From NCBI RefSeq assembly GCF_050587365.1, contig NZ_JBOBFV010000001.1:62001-126000 (forward strand): a DNA stretch of 64,000 bases. Direction: 5' to 3'. Position numbers and translations under genes: made by a program. This stretch comes from Plantibacter auratus (GTDB taxonomy: Bacteria > Actinomycetota > Actinomycetes > Actinomycetales > Microbacteriaceae). Under the pieces are notes generated by a model. That model ran no database searches. It was not told the DNA's origin and saw nothing but the letters and a program-made list of their open reading frames with translations. Below, piece after piece: positions 16,666 through 24,301 of the stretch. Position 1 is the stretch's first letter. Each line of letters opens with the position of its first letter.

Positions 16666-17889
16666 ATGATCCGGCTCCCGTTCCGTCGTCCAGGCGGAGC
16701 GGGAGCCGTTCCTCGTGAGCCCCTCGGCCGCGAGGTCCTCGTCCTCGGCGGTGTCGCGTTCTTCGTGATGCTCGGGTTCGGTGTCGTGATCCCGGTCCTG
16801 CCCGTGTACGTGCGGAGTTTCGGCGTCGGCTACCTCGAGGTCGGGGCGGTCGTTTCGGTCTTCGCGCTCATGCGGCTCATCGCGAACCCGTTCGTGGGTG
16901 CGCTCGTCGATCGGATCGGCGAGCGGGTGGTGCTGGCCACCGGCATCGGGATCGTCGCGGTGTCGAGCGCGCTCGTCGGGCTCGCGGCGGACTATCCGCA
17001 GCTACTCCTGCTCCGCGGGGTCGGAGGTATCGGGTCGGCGATGTTCTCCGTCGCCGCGATGACACTGCTGCTGCGCACCACCCCACCGCACCGTCGTGGA
17101 CGGGCGGTCGGGTTCTACCAGGGCGGGTTCCTCGTCGGCGGCATGGCCGGACCGGCCGTCGGTGGCCTGCTCGCGACCATCTCGCTCACGGCACCCTTCT
17201 TCTTCTACGCCGGGACCCTCGCGGTCGCCGGCGTCCTCGGACTCGTGATGCTGCGCGGCAGTCGGATCGCCGCGCCGGTCGAGACCGCCACGCAGGCCGA
17301 GCCGTTCCGCACCGTCCTCGCCGATCGCCGGTACCAGGCGGCGCTCCTCGCGAACTTCGCGAACGGATGGGCGTCGATGGGCGTCCGTGGCGCACTCGTG
17401 CCGGTCCTCGTGGTGGAGGCGCTCCACGAGGAGGCCGCCTGGACCGGGATCGCCTTCGCGATCGCCGCTGTCGCCCAGACGCTCGCGCTCGGTCCCGCCG
17501 GCCGCTTCGTCGACACCGTCGGGCGACGACCCGCGATGCTCGTCGCATTCCCGGTCGCGGCAGGGGCGCTGCTCGCCATGCCGTTCGTCGGTGAGCTCTG
17601 GCTGCTCGTCGTCGCCCTGTGCGTCTACGGCGTCGCGGCGGCCTTCCTCGGGACTGCTCCGGCGGCTGCCGTCGGAGACGCCGCGGGTGGTCGGGGAGGC
17701 CGGGCCGTCGCGGTCTTCCAGGCGACGTCCGATCTCGGCGCCATCGTCGGCCCGCTGGTCGCCGGCGCACTGCTCGACGCCTTCTCGTTCCCCGCGGCCT
17801 TCGGTTCCGCGGTCGTGCTCATGCTGCTCGTCCCCGTGCTCGCGGCCCGCATGCCGCGGGAGCACCGGAACCAGCCGGCGACCACCTAG
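16666..17889 (+). CDS. MFS transporter, DHA1-like (12-TM)
   Basis: Major facilitator of 407 aa with about 12 TM segments. The N-terminal half has FFVMLGFGVVIPVLPVYV in TM1, then motif A in the RLIANPFVGALVDRIGER loop; the second half has RFVDTVGRRPAM. This fits the tetracycline/quinolone exporter-like DHA1 group, with substrate unknown. Its TAG stop overlaps the stop of the convergent PIG-L gene in the shared bases CTAG (17886-17889). It may be leaderless. Confidence 0.88.
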   Translation: MIRLPFRRPGGAGAVPREPLGREVLVLGGVAFFVMLGFGVVIPVLPVYVRSFGVGYLEVGAVVSVFALMRLIANPFVGALVDRIGERVVLATGIGIVAVSSALVGLAADYPQLLLLRGVGGIGSAMFSVAAMTLLLRTTPPHRRGRAVGFYQGGFLVGGMAGPAVGGLLATISLTAPFFFYAGTLAVAGVLGLVMLRGSRIAAPVETATQAEPFRTVLADRRYQAALLANFANGWASMGVRGALVPVLVVEALHEEAAWTGIAFAIAAVAQTLALGPAGRFVDTVGRRPAMLVAFPVAAGALLAMPFVGELWLLVVALCVYGVAAAFLGTAPAAAVGDAAGGRGGRAVAVFQATSDLGAIVGPLVAGALLDAFSFPAAFGSAVVLMLLVPVLAARMPREHRNQPATT

Positions 17890-18653
17890 CGGGACCGGAG
17901 TCGCAGACCCACCGAGGTGGTGATGCCCTCGCGCTGACCGCCGGAGTGCACGAGCTGCTCGCCGTCGACCGTCAGCTGGCTGGCGTGTTCCGCGAGTGCC
18001 GCGGCGACGATCGGGAGGCGGTGATCGAGTGGGAACCACACGGCGTCGTCGCCCAACGGTTCCAGGTCGGTGCGGTGGTGCACGAGTTCCGCGAACGGCA
18101 CCCCGCTCCTCCGCGCCGCGACGATCGCGGCCTCGTGCATGCGGAGGTGGTCCGGGTGCCCGTACCCGCCACCGTGGTCGTAGCTGATCACCAGGTCCGG
18201 CGAGACGTGTCCGATGAGCGCGACGAGGTCGTCGGCGACGAAGTCGAGCGGAGCGAGTGAGAACGCGCCGGGGGAGACGTCGTCAGCGGGGCCGGCGAGT
18301 CCCTCGCGCACCCACCGCATGCCAGAGTCCACGTACCGCGTCGACGTCCCCGGCCGGGCCGCCGGACCCGTCCCCAACCAGAACTGCTCGGCCACGCCGA
18401 GCGTCCGGCAGGCGGCGGCGAGCTCCGACTCGCGGTGGGACGCGAGTGCAGCGGAGCCGGCGAGGGACCGGAGCGGGCCGTCGACGACCTCGCCGCGCTC
18501 GCCTCGCGTGGCCGTCACGAGGGCGACGCGAGCCCCCTTGTCGACGAGCTCGGCGATGAGCGCACCCGAGGCGAGCGTCTCGTCATCGGGGTGCGCGTGT
18601 GCGAACAGGACGGTGCGCCCGCTGTCGACGAGCGGGAGGAGTCCGCGGTTCAC
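17886..18653 (-). CDS. PIG-L family N-deacetylase (MshB-like)
   Basis: Zinc deacetylase of 255 aa. The metal site is AHAHPDDETLASG near residue 20 (His, Asp, Asp) plus the second-site histidines in GGYGHPDHLRMHEA. GTG at 18653 overlaps the stop of the upstream glycosyltransferase as GTGA, so the pair is coupled. A glycosyltransferase followed by a PIG-L deacetylase is the logic of mycothiol steps one and two (MshA then MshB). The protein is shorter than typical MshB (about 300 aa), so another GlcNAc-conjugate deacetylase is possible. Confidence 0.85.
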   Translation of the reverse strand: MNRGLLPLVDSGRTVLFAHAHPDDETLASGALIAELVDKGARVALVTATRGERGEVVDGPLRSLAGSAALASHRESELAAACRTLGVAEQFWLGTGPAARPGTSTRYVDSGMRWVREGLAGPADDVSPGAFSLAPLDFVADDLVALIGHVSPDLVISYDHGGGYGHPDHLRMHEAAIVAARRSGVPFAELVHHRTDLEPLGDDAVWFPLDHRLPIVAAALAEHASQLTVDGEQLVHSGGQREGITTSVGLRLRSR

Positions 18654-19882
18654 GAGACGGAGGTCGCCGGAGCGGAGGCGGCGGCCGGAGTGGTGTCGAG
18701 CAGGGTCCGGTAGACGTCGACGAGGGCGTCGCCCGAGCGCTGCCAGTCGAACCGTTCTGCCCGACGTCGCGCTGCCGAACCGAGCTGCGCGAGGCGCTCC
18801 GGGTCGCCGAGGATGGACGAGACGGCCGCACCCCAGACCTGCGGGTCACGGGAGTCGATGACGATGCCCGTCTCACCGTCGACGACGGCCTCCCGCAAGC
18901 CGCCCGAGGCCGCCACGACGGTGGGCACGCCGCTCGCCGCGGCTTCCAGTGCGACGAGACCGTACGTCTCCGAATGGGAGGGGACGAGCACGAGCGAGCT
19001 CTCGCGGAACAGCGTGGCGAGCCCGACGCGCGACTGCGGCCCGACGAATCGGACGTCGTCGGCGACGCCGAGGTCGCGGGCGAGGGCGGCGAGTTCCTCG
19101 GCGTAGCGGTCGTAGTCGACCGAGACGTCCCCGGCGATGACGAGTTCGGGGCGGAGCTCGGGCGCGACCGCGGCGATGGTCTCGATGGCGAGGTCGAAGC
19201 CCTTCAGCGGGTGCAGGCGACCGGCGACCACCGCGGTCGGACGACCTGCACGAGGACCGTCGAGCGGGTGGAACAGCGTCCCGTCGACACCGGGTGGCAC
19301 GATCGACACCCGATCGGGGCGGGCTCCGAGCCGGGTGATCGCGGTGTCGGCCTCGGCCGCGCTGATCGCGACGACTGCGTCCGACTCCGCGGCGAGCCGT
19401 GCCTCGCCGGCCAGGCGCCCGGGGGACTCGGCGCGCTCGCCGTGCGAGAGCGGCGTGGTGGACTCGGCGGCGATGCTGTGGAAGCTCTGCACGTGCGGGA
19501 TCCCCAGTTCCCGCGCGAGGGGGAGTGCGGCCATGCCGGAGAACCAGTGGTGGGCGTGTAGGACGTCGTATCGCGGCAGTCGGGCGAGTTCCGAGCGGAA
19601 GTCCTCGACGAACTCCTCGTGCCGACCCTTCGCGACCGGCTCGACGGGACCGGCGTCGAGGAAGCGCAGGGTCACGCCGGGGGCGAGGGAGGCGGCGGAC
19701 GGCTGGTCGGCCGAAGACCGCCGGGTGATGACGTCGACCTCGTGGCCCGCTGCGCCCATCGCGACGGCCTGATGACGGACCACGACGTTCATCCCGCCGG
19801 CATCACCGGAACCCGGCTCGTCACCGGGACTGGTGTGGAGCGAGATCATCGCGATGCGGAGGGGCTGGGGTTGCGAGGGCAC
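18650..19882 (-). CDS. Glycosyltransferase family 4 (GT-B), MshA-like
   Basis: Retaining GT-B glycosyltransferase of 410 aa. The N-terminus has ISLHTSPGDEPGSGDAGGMNVVV, close to the MshA/sucrose-synthase-type GGMNVY donor loop; DVLHAHHWFSGMAA follows; the C-terminal donor domain has VVAGRLHPLKGFDLAIE and the E-x7-E nucleotide-sugar motif SHSETYGLVALEAAASG. MshA joins UDP-GlcNAc to inositol 3-phosphate in mycothiol synthesis, and the translationally coupled deacetylase supports that. It is somewhat shorter than known MshA (430-480 aa), so I leave the symbol open. Confidence 0.82.
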   Translation of the reverse strand: MPSQPQPLRIAMISLHTSPGDEPGSGDAGGMNVVVRHQAVAMGAAGHEVDVITRRSSADQPSAASLAPGVTLRFLDAGPVEPVAKGRHEEFVEDFRSELARLPRYDVLHAHHWFSGMAALPLARELGIPHVQSFHSIAAESTTPLSHGERAESPGRLAGEARLAAESDAVVAISAAEADTAITRLGARPDRVSIVPPGVDGTLFHPLDGPRAGRPTAVVAGRLHPLKGFDLAIETIAAVAPELRPELVIAGDVSVDYDRYAEELAALARDLGVADDVRFVGPQSRVGLATLFRESSLVLVPSHSETYGLVALEAAASGVPTVVAASGGLREAVVDGETGIVIDSRDPQVWGAAVSSILGDPERLAQLGSAARRRAERFDWQRSGDALVDVYRTLLDTTPAAASAPATSVS

Positions 19883-20021
19883 CAGACGAGCCTAGTAGCC
19901 GTGGGCGTCCCGGCCCCTCGTGACGGAGACACCGGAACGTGCTCGCGCATCCGACGCCGGAGCGTGAGAATGATCGCGAGACGAGCGCGACGATGCGCCC
20001 GCCCAGGCGAAAGGGACGATC

Positions 20022-20444
20022 ATGACGACGCTCAACCCGTACCTCGGCTTCCGCGGGACAGCCCGCGAGGCGATGGAGTTCTATCAGGGGGTCTTCGGCG
20101 GCGAGCTGCTGCTCTCGACCTTCCGTGACTTCGGTGCCGAGGTCGAACCGGACGAGCTGGATCTGGTCATGCACGCCCAGCTCACGGGTGATGCTGGTGT
20201 GGTCTTCATGGCGTCGGACACCCCGAAGCACATGGACTATCGCGAGGGCAGCAACTTCTCGATGTCGCTGAGCGGGCCGGACACCGACGAGGCCCGACTC
20301 CGCGAGTACTTCGAGCGGCTCTCGGATGGCGGCACCGTCCAGCAGCCGCTGAGCGTGGCCCCCTGGGGCGACTCCTTCGGCATGGTGCAGGACCGCTTCG
20401 GGGTCGCTTGGATGGTGAACATCGCCGCGCCGGCAGCCGCGTAG
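20022..20444 (+). CDS. VOC family protein (PhnB-like)
   Basis: Small VOC/glyoxalase-fold protein of 140 aa. It opens with LNPYLGFRGTAREAMEFYQGVFGG and closes with WGDSFGMVQDRFGVAWMVN, as in PhnB-like proteins. GAAAGGGACG precedes the ATG. Function is unknown; family members include metal-dependent dioxygenases and resistance-like binding proteins, and many are uncharacterised. Confidence 0.85.
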   Translation: MTTLNPYLGFRGTAREAMEFYQGVFGGELLLSTFRDFGAEVEPDELDLVMHAQLTGDAGVVFMASDTPKHMDYREGSNFSMSLSGPDTDEARLREYFERLSDGGTVQQPLSVAPWGDSFGMVQDRFGVAWMVNIAAPAAA

Positions 20445-20506
20445 CCGGGGAACCCTTCCACCTGGACAAGCCCGGCGAGGGGGAGCGGTCTGCCCGAAAG
20501 GCGCTC

Positions 20507-20868
20507 GGTCCCTGAGCTTGTCGAAGGGCCCACGTAGGCACTTCGACAGGCTCAGTGACCGGGAGAGGTGCACTCGCATTCACTCCGTTCGCCGAGCAAC
20601 CCTCTCCGGTCCCTGAGCCTGTCGAAGGGCGCGCCAGAGACCCCGCGAAGCCGGTATCTCTCTTCCGGTCCCTGACCCTGTCGAAGGGCTCACGAGCAAC
20701 CTCCTGCTCCGGTGATCCTCTCCCGGTCCCTGAGTAACCTCTTCCGGTCCCTGAGTAACCTCTTCCGGTCCCTGAGCCTGTCGAAGGGCACACGAGCAAC
20801 CTCCTGCTCCGGTGATCCTCTCCCGGTCCCTGAGTAACCTCTTCCGGTCCCTGAGCCTGTCGAAGGGC
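20507..20868. repeat. Cluster of short interspersed palindromic repeats (core CCTGAGCCTGTCGAAGG)
   Basis: This fills most of the 494-base gap between the VOC and HNH genes. Full copies lie at 20608-20630, 20667-20689, 20767-20789 and 20846-20868. An inverted pair at 20507-20560 can form a long stem. Truncated copies (GGTCCCTGAG followed by TAACCTCTTCC) start at 20725, 20746 and 20826. A unit beginning CACGAGCAACCTCCTGCTCC repeats exactly 100 bases apart (20691 and 20791). No gene is supported: open frames here encode only the repeat itself, giving low-complexity peptides. Confidence 0.85.
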
Positions 20869-20890
20869 ACACGAGGGACTTCCACAACCG

Positions 20891-20931
20891 GGACCACTTA
20901 CCATCTGGAATGTCAGTGGTCCATGGTGGAC
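20891..20931 (+). promoter_or_regulatory. Nested inverted repeats in front of the HNH gene
   Basis: GGACCACT (20891-20898) pairs with AGTGGTCC (20915-20922), and GTCCA-TGG-TGGAC (20919-20931) overlaps its right arm. Both lie within 50 bases of the ATG at 20939. The alternative pairings could be an operator or an RNA switch that limits expression of the nuclease. Confidence 0.4.
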
Positions 20932-20938
20932 TTGTTCC

Positions 20939-22210
20939 ATGACCGAGACCACGCCAGCCGCGATCCGCGCTGGCGACGAGTACGCCGCGCAGCTGGCTGA
21001 ATTCTCGGACGAGTGGGCGGAGCTCCACCGGCAGCAGGCCGTCCTGGACGCGCGGAAGGCGCGCCTCCTCGCCCGCTCCGCCGCCTACGCCGACGCGTTC
21101 GCGGACGCCACGGTCCCGGCGATCTTCCCGCCGGCTGAACGTCAGGCGCTCTCACGCCGGTCAACGTGTGCGGCCCTCGCGATGGCGACCCGGATGCCGG
21201 AGCGGACGGTCCAGCTTGCGACGAACGACGCCGAACGTCTGGTGAATGACGCACCGGCTGTGCTGGCGTCCCTGGAGGCCGGCCGGATCTCGGCGCGGCA
21301 TGCGCAGGTGATCACCGACCAGCTCTGTGACGTCCCGACCGCCGGACGGGCAGCGTTTCTCGACCAGGTCCTGCCAGAGGCGGAGCGCATGACCGCCGCA
21401 GGCCTCAAGAACCGAGCCCGCGTCCTGCGGGAGCGTCTCCTCCCCGAATCCATCACCGCCCGCGCCGTCCGCTCCGAGGCTGACCGCCGGGTCGAGTTCG
21501 AACCCGCAGCCGACGGCATGGCATGGGTGCACCTCTTCACCACCGCACCCATCGCGCAAGGCATCATCGAGCGGATCGAGGCGGCTGCCGCGGAATCGCG
21601 CAAGGCCGGTGACACCCGCACGTGCGCTCAGCTGCAGGCAGATGCCCTCGCGGCGCTCGCGCTCACCGGAGTGACCCCGGACGACGTCATGTCGAGCCCA
21701 GTGCTCCCGCACCCGATCGAAGTGCAGGAACACATCAAGCCCACGGTGCAGATCGCCGTCCCGGCGCTGAGCATGGCCGGTGTCAGCGACGCCCCGGCCA
21801 CCCTCGACGGCTACGGCCCGATCGACCCGGAGACCGCAGCACGTATCGCGGTCAACGCGCCCAGCTTCACCCGGATCCTCATCCAACCCGAAACCGGCGC
21901 GATCCTCTCCGTCAGCCGCAACCAGTACCGGGTTCCGGCCGACCTGCAACGCGCGGTGCGCCTCCGGGACGGCACCTGTCGCGCACCCGGCGGCGGCAGG
22001 CGAGCCAGGGCCTGCGATCTCGACCATTCGGTCGCCTGGCAGGACGGCGGCGCAACAGATGTCGGCAATCTCGCCTGCCTGTGTCGACATCACCACCGGA
22101 TGAAGCATCTCCCCGGATGGGACCTCGAGCATCGGCCGGGCGGGGTCCTCGACTGGACGACACCCGACGGGAAGCGGTATCGGACCGAACCGGATCCCGC
22201 ACCGTTCTGA
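20939..22210 (+). CDS. DUF222 / HNH endonuclease domain protein (13E12 repeat family)
   Basis: Protein of 423 aa with an N-terminal helical DUF222 region (about 30-330) and a C-terminal HNH nuclease (about 335-395). Metal and catalytic residues visible are Cys347, Cys359, the DLDH box with His363, Asn377 in VGNLACLC, Cys380/Cys382 and the histidine run 384-386. The family corresponds to the mycobacterial REP13E12 proteins, which occur in many copies and whose DNA can serve as a phage attachment site. The true activity is unknown. Short palindromic repeats flank the gene on both sides, which suggests mobility or co-inheritance. Confidence 0.9.
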   Translation: MTETTPAAIRAGDEYAAQLAEFSDEWAELHRQQAVLDARKARLLARSAAYADAFADATVPAIFPPAERQALSRRSTCAALAMATRMPERTVQLATNDAERLVNDAPAVLASLEAGRISARHAQVITDQLCDVPTAGRAAFLDQVLPEAERMTAAGLKNRARVLRERLLPESITARAVRSEADRRVEFEPAADGMAWVHLFTTAPIAQGIIERIEAAAAESRKAGDTRTCAQLQADALAALALTGVTPDDVMSSPVLPHPIEVQEHIKPTVQIAVPALSMAGVSDAPATLDGYGPIDPETAARIAVNAPSFTRILIQPETGAILSVSRNQYRVPADLQRAVRLRDGTCRAPGGGRRARACDLDHSVAWQDGGATDVGNLACLCRHHHRMKHLPGWDLEHRPGGVLDWTTPDGKRYRTEPDPAPF

Positions 22211-22236
22211 CCGTTTCCGGCCCCTGGGCTGCGCCG

Positions 22237-22376
22237 CACTGAGCTTGTCGAAGTGTCGAAGGGTTCCTCGTGGGCACTTCGAGAAGCTCAGTGACCGGAA
22301 GAAGTTCACCGTGAACGTTTCGGTCCCTGAGCCTGTCGAAGGGTTCTTCGTGGGCACTTCGACAAGCTCAGTGACC
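22237..22376. repeat. Two inverted pairs of the interspersed repeat downstream of the HNH gene
   Basis: The first pair has arms CACTGAGCTTGTCGAAG (22237-22253) and CTTCGAGAAGCTCAGTG (22278-22294). The second pair (22322-22376) has arms starting GGTCCCTGAGCCTGTCGAAG and ending CTTCGACAAGCTCAGTGACC. Both loops contain TCGTGGGCA. They begin 26 bases after the HNH stop and belong to the same family as 20507-20868. Confidence 0.85.
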
Positions 22377-22421
22377 GGGAAACGTCTGTCCGCACTGCTT
22401 CGGTCCCCGAGCCGACACCTG

Positions 22422-22455
22422 TCTCGGACAGCTGTCCGAGAAGTCGTGGTACACT
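22422..22455 (+). promoter_or_regulatory. Operator palindrome and promoter of the TetR gene
   Basis: TCTCGGACAGCTGTCCGAGA (22422-22441) is a perfect 20-bp palindrome. The -10 TACACT follows at 22450-22455 and ends 7 bases before the ATG at 22463, so the transcript is probably leaderless. The palindrome covers the -35 area, as expected for TetR autorepression. Confidence 0.7.
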
Positions 22456-22462
22456 GGTGGGA

Positions 22463-23188
22463 ATGCCTCGCACATCAGGAGTTCCCGCCCTCGGTGTCGA
22501 GCAGTCCACCACTGAACGTCCCGCTCCGCCGTCGCGCGTCGAGCGCTTCGCTCCCGTCCTCCGGGTGACGGGCGACCCACGTGCCGAGCGCACCAGGCAG
22601 ACGATCTTCGACGCCGTCGCCACCATCCTCGCCGGTCGGCCGGAACGCGTGTCCGTCGGCGACATCGTCCGGGTCGCCGGCATCAGCCGCAGCTCGTTCT
22701 ACGCACACTTCTCCAGCCTCGACGACCTCACCGCGGCCTACCTGCGGGTGCAGTTCGCCGGCCTTGCCGCGTCCGGTGTCTCGGTGCGTCCCGCCGGGGA
22801 GTCGCTGGGCAGCGCTGAGCGCGCCCGCGAAGCCTACCGACGCCTCGTCGCCCAGCTCCTCGAAGACGCACCGCTCTACTCGAGCGTGCTCGAGCTCCCC
22901 GTCGCCCGCAGTGCGTTCGACGACCTCGTCGGCGAGCACGCCGACCACCTCATCGGCTCGCTGCTCGAGCGCACCGAGGTCCCGGTCGGCATCCCGGTGG
23001 GCCTGGTCTCAGCCTATGTCGCCGGTGGCACGCTCTCCCTCGTCGACGGCTGGCGCCGCGGACGCATCGACGTCTCGGACGACGAACTGGTCGAAGCCCT
23101 GGTCGCCCTGCTGCCCGCCTGGCTGCTCGACGAACGTCCCGTCGGCGCGTCACCGCCACCACCGACCCCCGAACCATCCGGCCGCTGA
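22463..23188 (+). CDS. TetR/AcrR family transcriptional regulator
   Basis: Regulator of 241 aa. The N-terminal HTH (about 40-90) reads RAERTRQTIFDAVATIL ... VSVGDIVRVAGISRSSFYAHFSSLDDL, the classic TetR fold with SSFYAHF as the recognition helix. The C-terminal ligand-binding domain is less conserved and ends in a Pro-rich tail. A perfect palindrome in its promoter suggests autorepression. No obvious target gene is divergent from it, so targets probably lie elsewhere. Confidence 0.88.
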   Translation: MPRTSGVPALGVEQSTTERPAPPSRVERFAPVLRVTGDPRAERTRQTIFDAVATILAGRPERVSVGDIVRVAGISRSSFYAHFSSLDDLTAAYLRVQFAGLAASGVSVRPAGESLGSAERAREAYRRLVAQLLEDAPLYSSVLELPVARSAFDDLVGEHADHLIGSLLERTEVPVGIPVGLVSAYVAGGTLSLVDGWRRGRIDVSDDELVEALVALLPAWLLDERPVGASPPPPTPEPSGR

Positions 23189-23253
23189 ACCGCCGGAGCA
23201 CGACGACGCCGGTGCGCGAGTACCGGTGACGACCTGAGAAGAGAAGAGGAACC

Positions 23254-23769
23254 ATGCAGTTCATCGTTGGAGAGACCCTGGTCTACCCGCACCACGGAGC
23301 GGTCACCATCACCGAGTTGTCGAAGGTGACGATCAAGGGTGTCGAGCAGGACGTCATGACGCTTCGCGTGCACACGTCCGAGCTCACCATCAAGCTGCCG
23401 ATCGCGAACGCCGACCTCGTCGGTGTGCGCGACGTCATCGACCACGACGGCGTCCAGGCCGTCTACGGCGTGCTCCGCGAGCCGTTCGTCGAGGAGCCCG
23501 GCAACTGGTCGCGTCGGTACAAGGCCAACCAGGAGAAGATGGCCAGTGGTAACGTCCACCGCGTCGGCGAGGTCGTCCGCGACCTGTGGCGTCGCGACCA
23601 GGACAGCGGCGTGTCGGCCGGCGAGAAGCGCATGCTCCAGAAGGCGCGCCAGGTGCTCGTCTCCGAACTCGCGCTCGCGCAGTCGATGACGGACGAAGAG
23701 GCGTCCGCGGGCCTCGACGAGGTGCTCGCCTCGTCGATCGCGACCCCCGAGGCCGTCGCCGCCAAGTAG
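23254..23769 (+). CDS. carD: CarD family transcriptional regulator
   Basis: RNA polymerase-binding regulator of 171 aa. The N-terminal Tudor-like RNAP-interaction domain opens MQFIVGETLVYPHHGAVTI; the C-terminal helical DNA-binding domain contains the conserved basic/Trp region NWSRRYKANQEKM and VVRDLWRRD. In mycobacteria CarD stabilises the open promoter complex at rRNA and other promoters and is essential. AGAAGAGGAACC precedes the ATG. A terminator follows at 23781. Confidence 0.95.
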   Translation: MQFIVGETLVYPHHGAVTITELSKVTIKGVEQDVMTLRVHTSELTIKLPIANADLVGVRDVIDHDGVQAVYGVLREPFVEEPGNWSRRYKANQEKMASGNVHRVGEVVRDLWRRDQDSGVSAGEKRMLQKARQVLVSELALAQSMTDEEASAGLDEVLASSIATPEAVAAK

Positions 23770-23780
23770 GACCCATGTAC

Positions 23781-23819
23781 ACGAGGAGCGCCCCGCCGGT
23801 TCGGCGGGGCGCTCCTCGT
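23781..23819. terminator. Bidirectional intrinsic terminator
   Basis: A perfect 17-bp stem (23781-23797 with 23803-23819) with a 5-base loop GGTTC lies between the convergent carD and DUF2510 genes. Confidence 0.8.
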
Positions 23820-23835
23820 CGTCGTGGAGGGCGCC

Positions 23836-24234
23836 TCAGTTCCCGGTGTTGCCACTCACGATCGCCAGCACGCCGACGACCGCGATGGCGATGATCGGAC
23901 CGAACGACAGGGCGGCCTTGGTGACCGTCCAGGCACGGCTCTCGCGTTCCGGTGCCGGCAGTTCTGCGGGCGACACGTAGACCGGCGCCTGCCCACCGTC
24001 ACCGGAAGCGCCGCCGCTGAGCTGCAACACCCGCGTGTCCGTCCACGCTCGTCCGTCGAAGTGGACCTGGCGTTCCTCGTCGGTCGGGTGCGGGTACCAG
24101 CCGGCGGCTTCGGCCTGCGACGGCTTGTCCCGCTGGAACCGCAGCACCCTCGAGTCGCCCCAGGTCTCGCCGTCGAAGTGGAGTTCCTTCGTCGGGTCGT
24201 CGGGGTGCGGATACCAGCCTGCGGTCGTAGCCAT
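23836..24234 (-). CDS. Tandem DUF2510 membrane protein
   Basis: Protein of 132 aa. It has two copies of the DUF2510 motif (AGWYPHPDDPTKELHFDGETWGD and AGWYPHPTDEERQVHFDGRAWTD), an acidic/Pro linker, and one C-terminal TM segment (about 108-128). DUF2510 is a short Trp-Tyr-rich repeat found in actinobacterial membrane proteins; its role is unknown. The C-terminal anchor implies the repeats face the cytoplasm if topology follows the positive-inside rule. Confidence 0.8.
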   Translation of the reverse strand: MATTAGWYPHPDDPTKELHFDGETWGDSRVLRFQRDKPSQAEAAGWYPHPTDEERQVHFDGRAWTDTRVLQLSGGASGDGGQAPVYVSPAELPAPERESRAWTVTKAALSFGPIIAIAVVGVLAIVSGNTGN

Positions 24235-24301
24235 CCCTCAAGTATGACAGCGGGATCGGGGATGCCGAGACCGTCCGATGGGCGGCAGAATGGAGACAAT
24301 C

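Noticed and set aside
20507..20868. A CRISPR array
   Set aside because: Repeats are unevenly spaced, palindromic, partly inverted and truncated, without unique spacers of constant length, and there are no cas genes.
20555..20952. Small proteins in the repeat cluster
   Set aside because: Their sequences are translations of the DNA repeat (for example PVPEPVEG and SLSLSKG) with no other content.
20939..22210. An integrated phage or insertion sequence carrying the HNH gene
   Set aside because: There is no integrase, transposase, terminal inverted repeat or target duplication beyond the short repeats.
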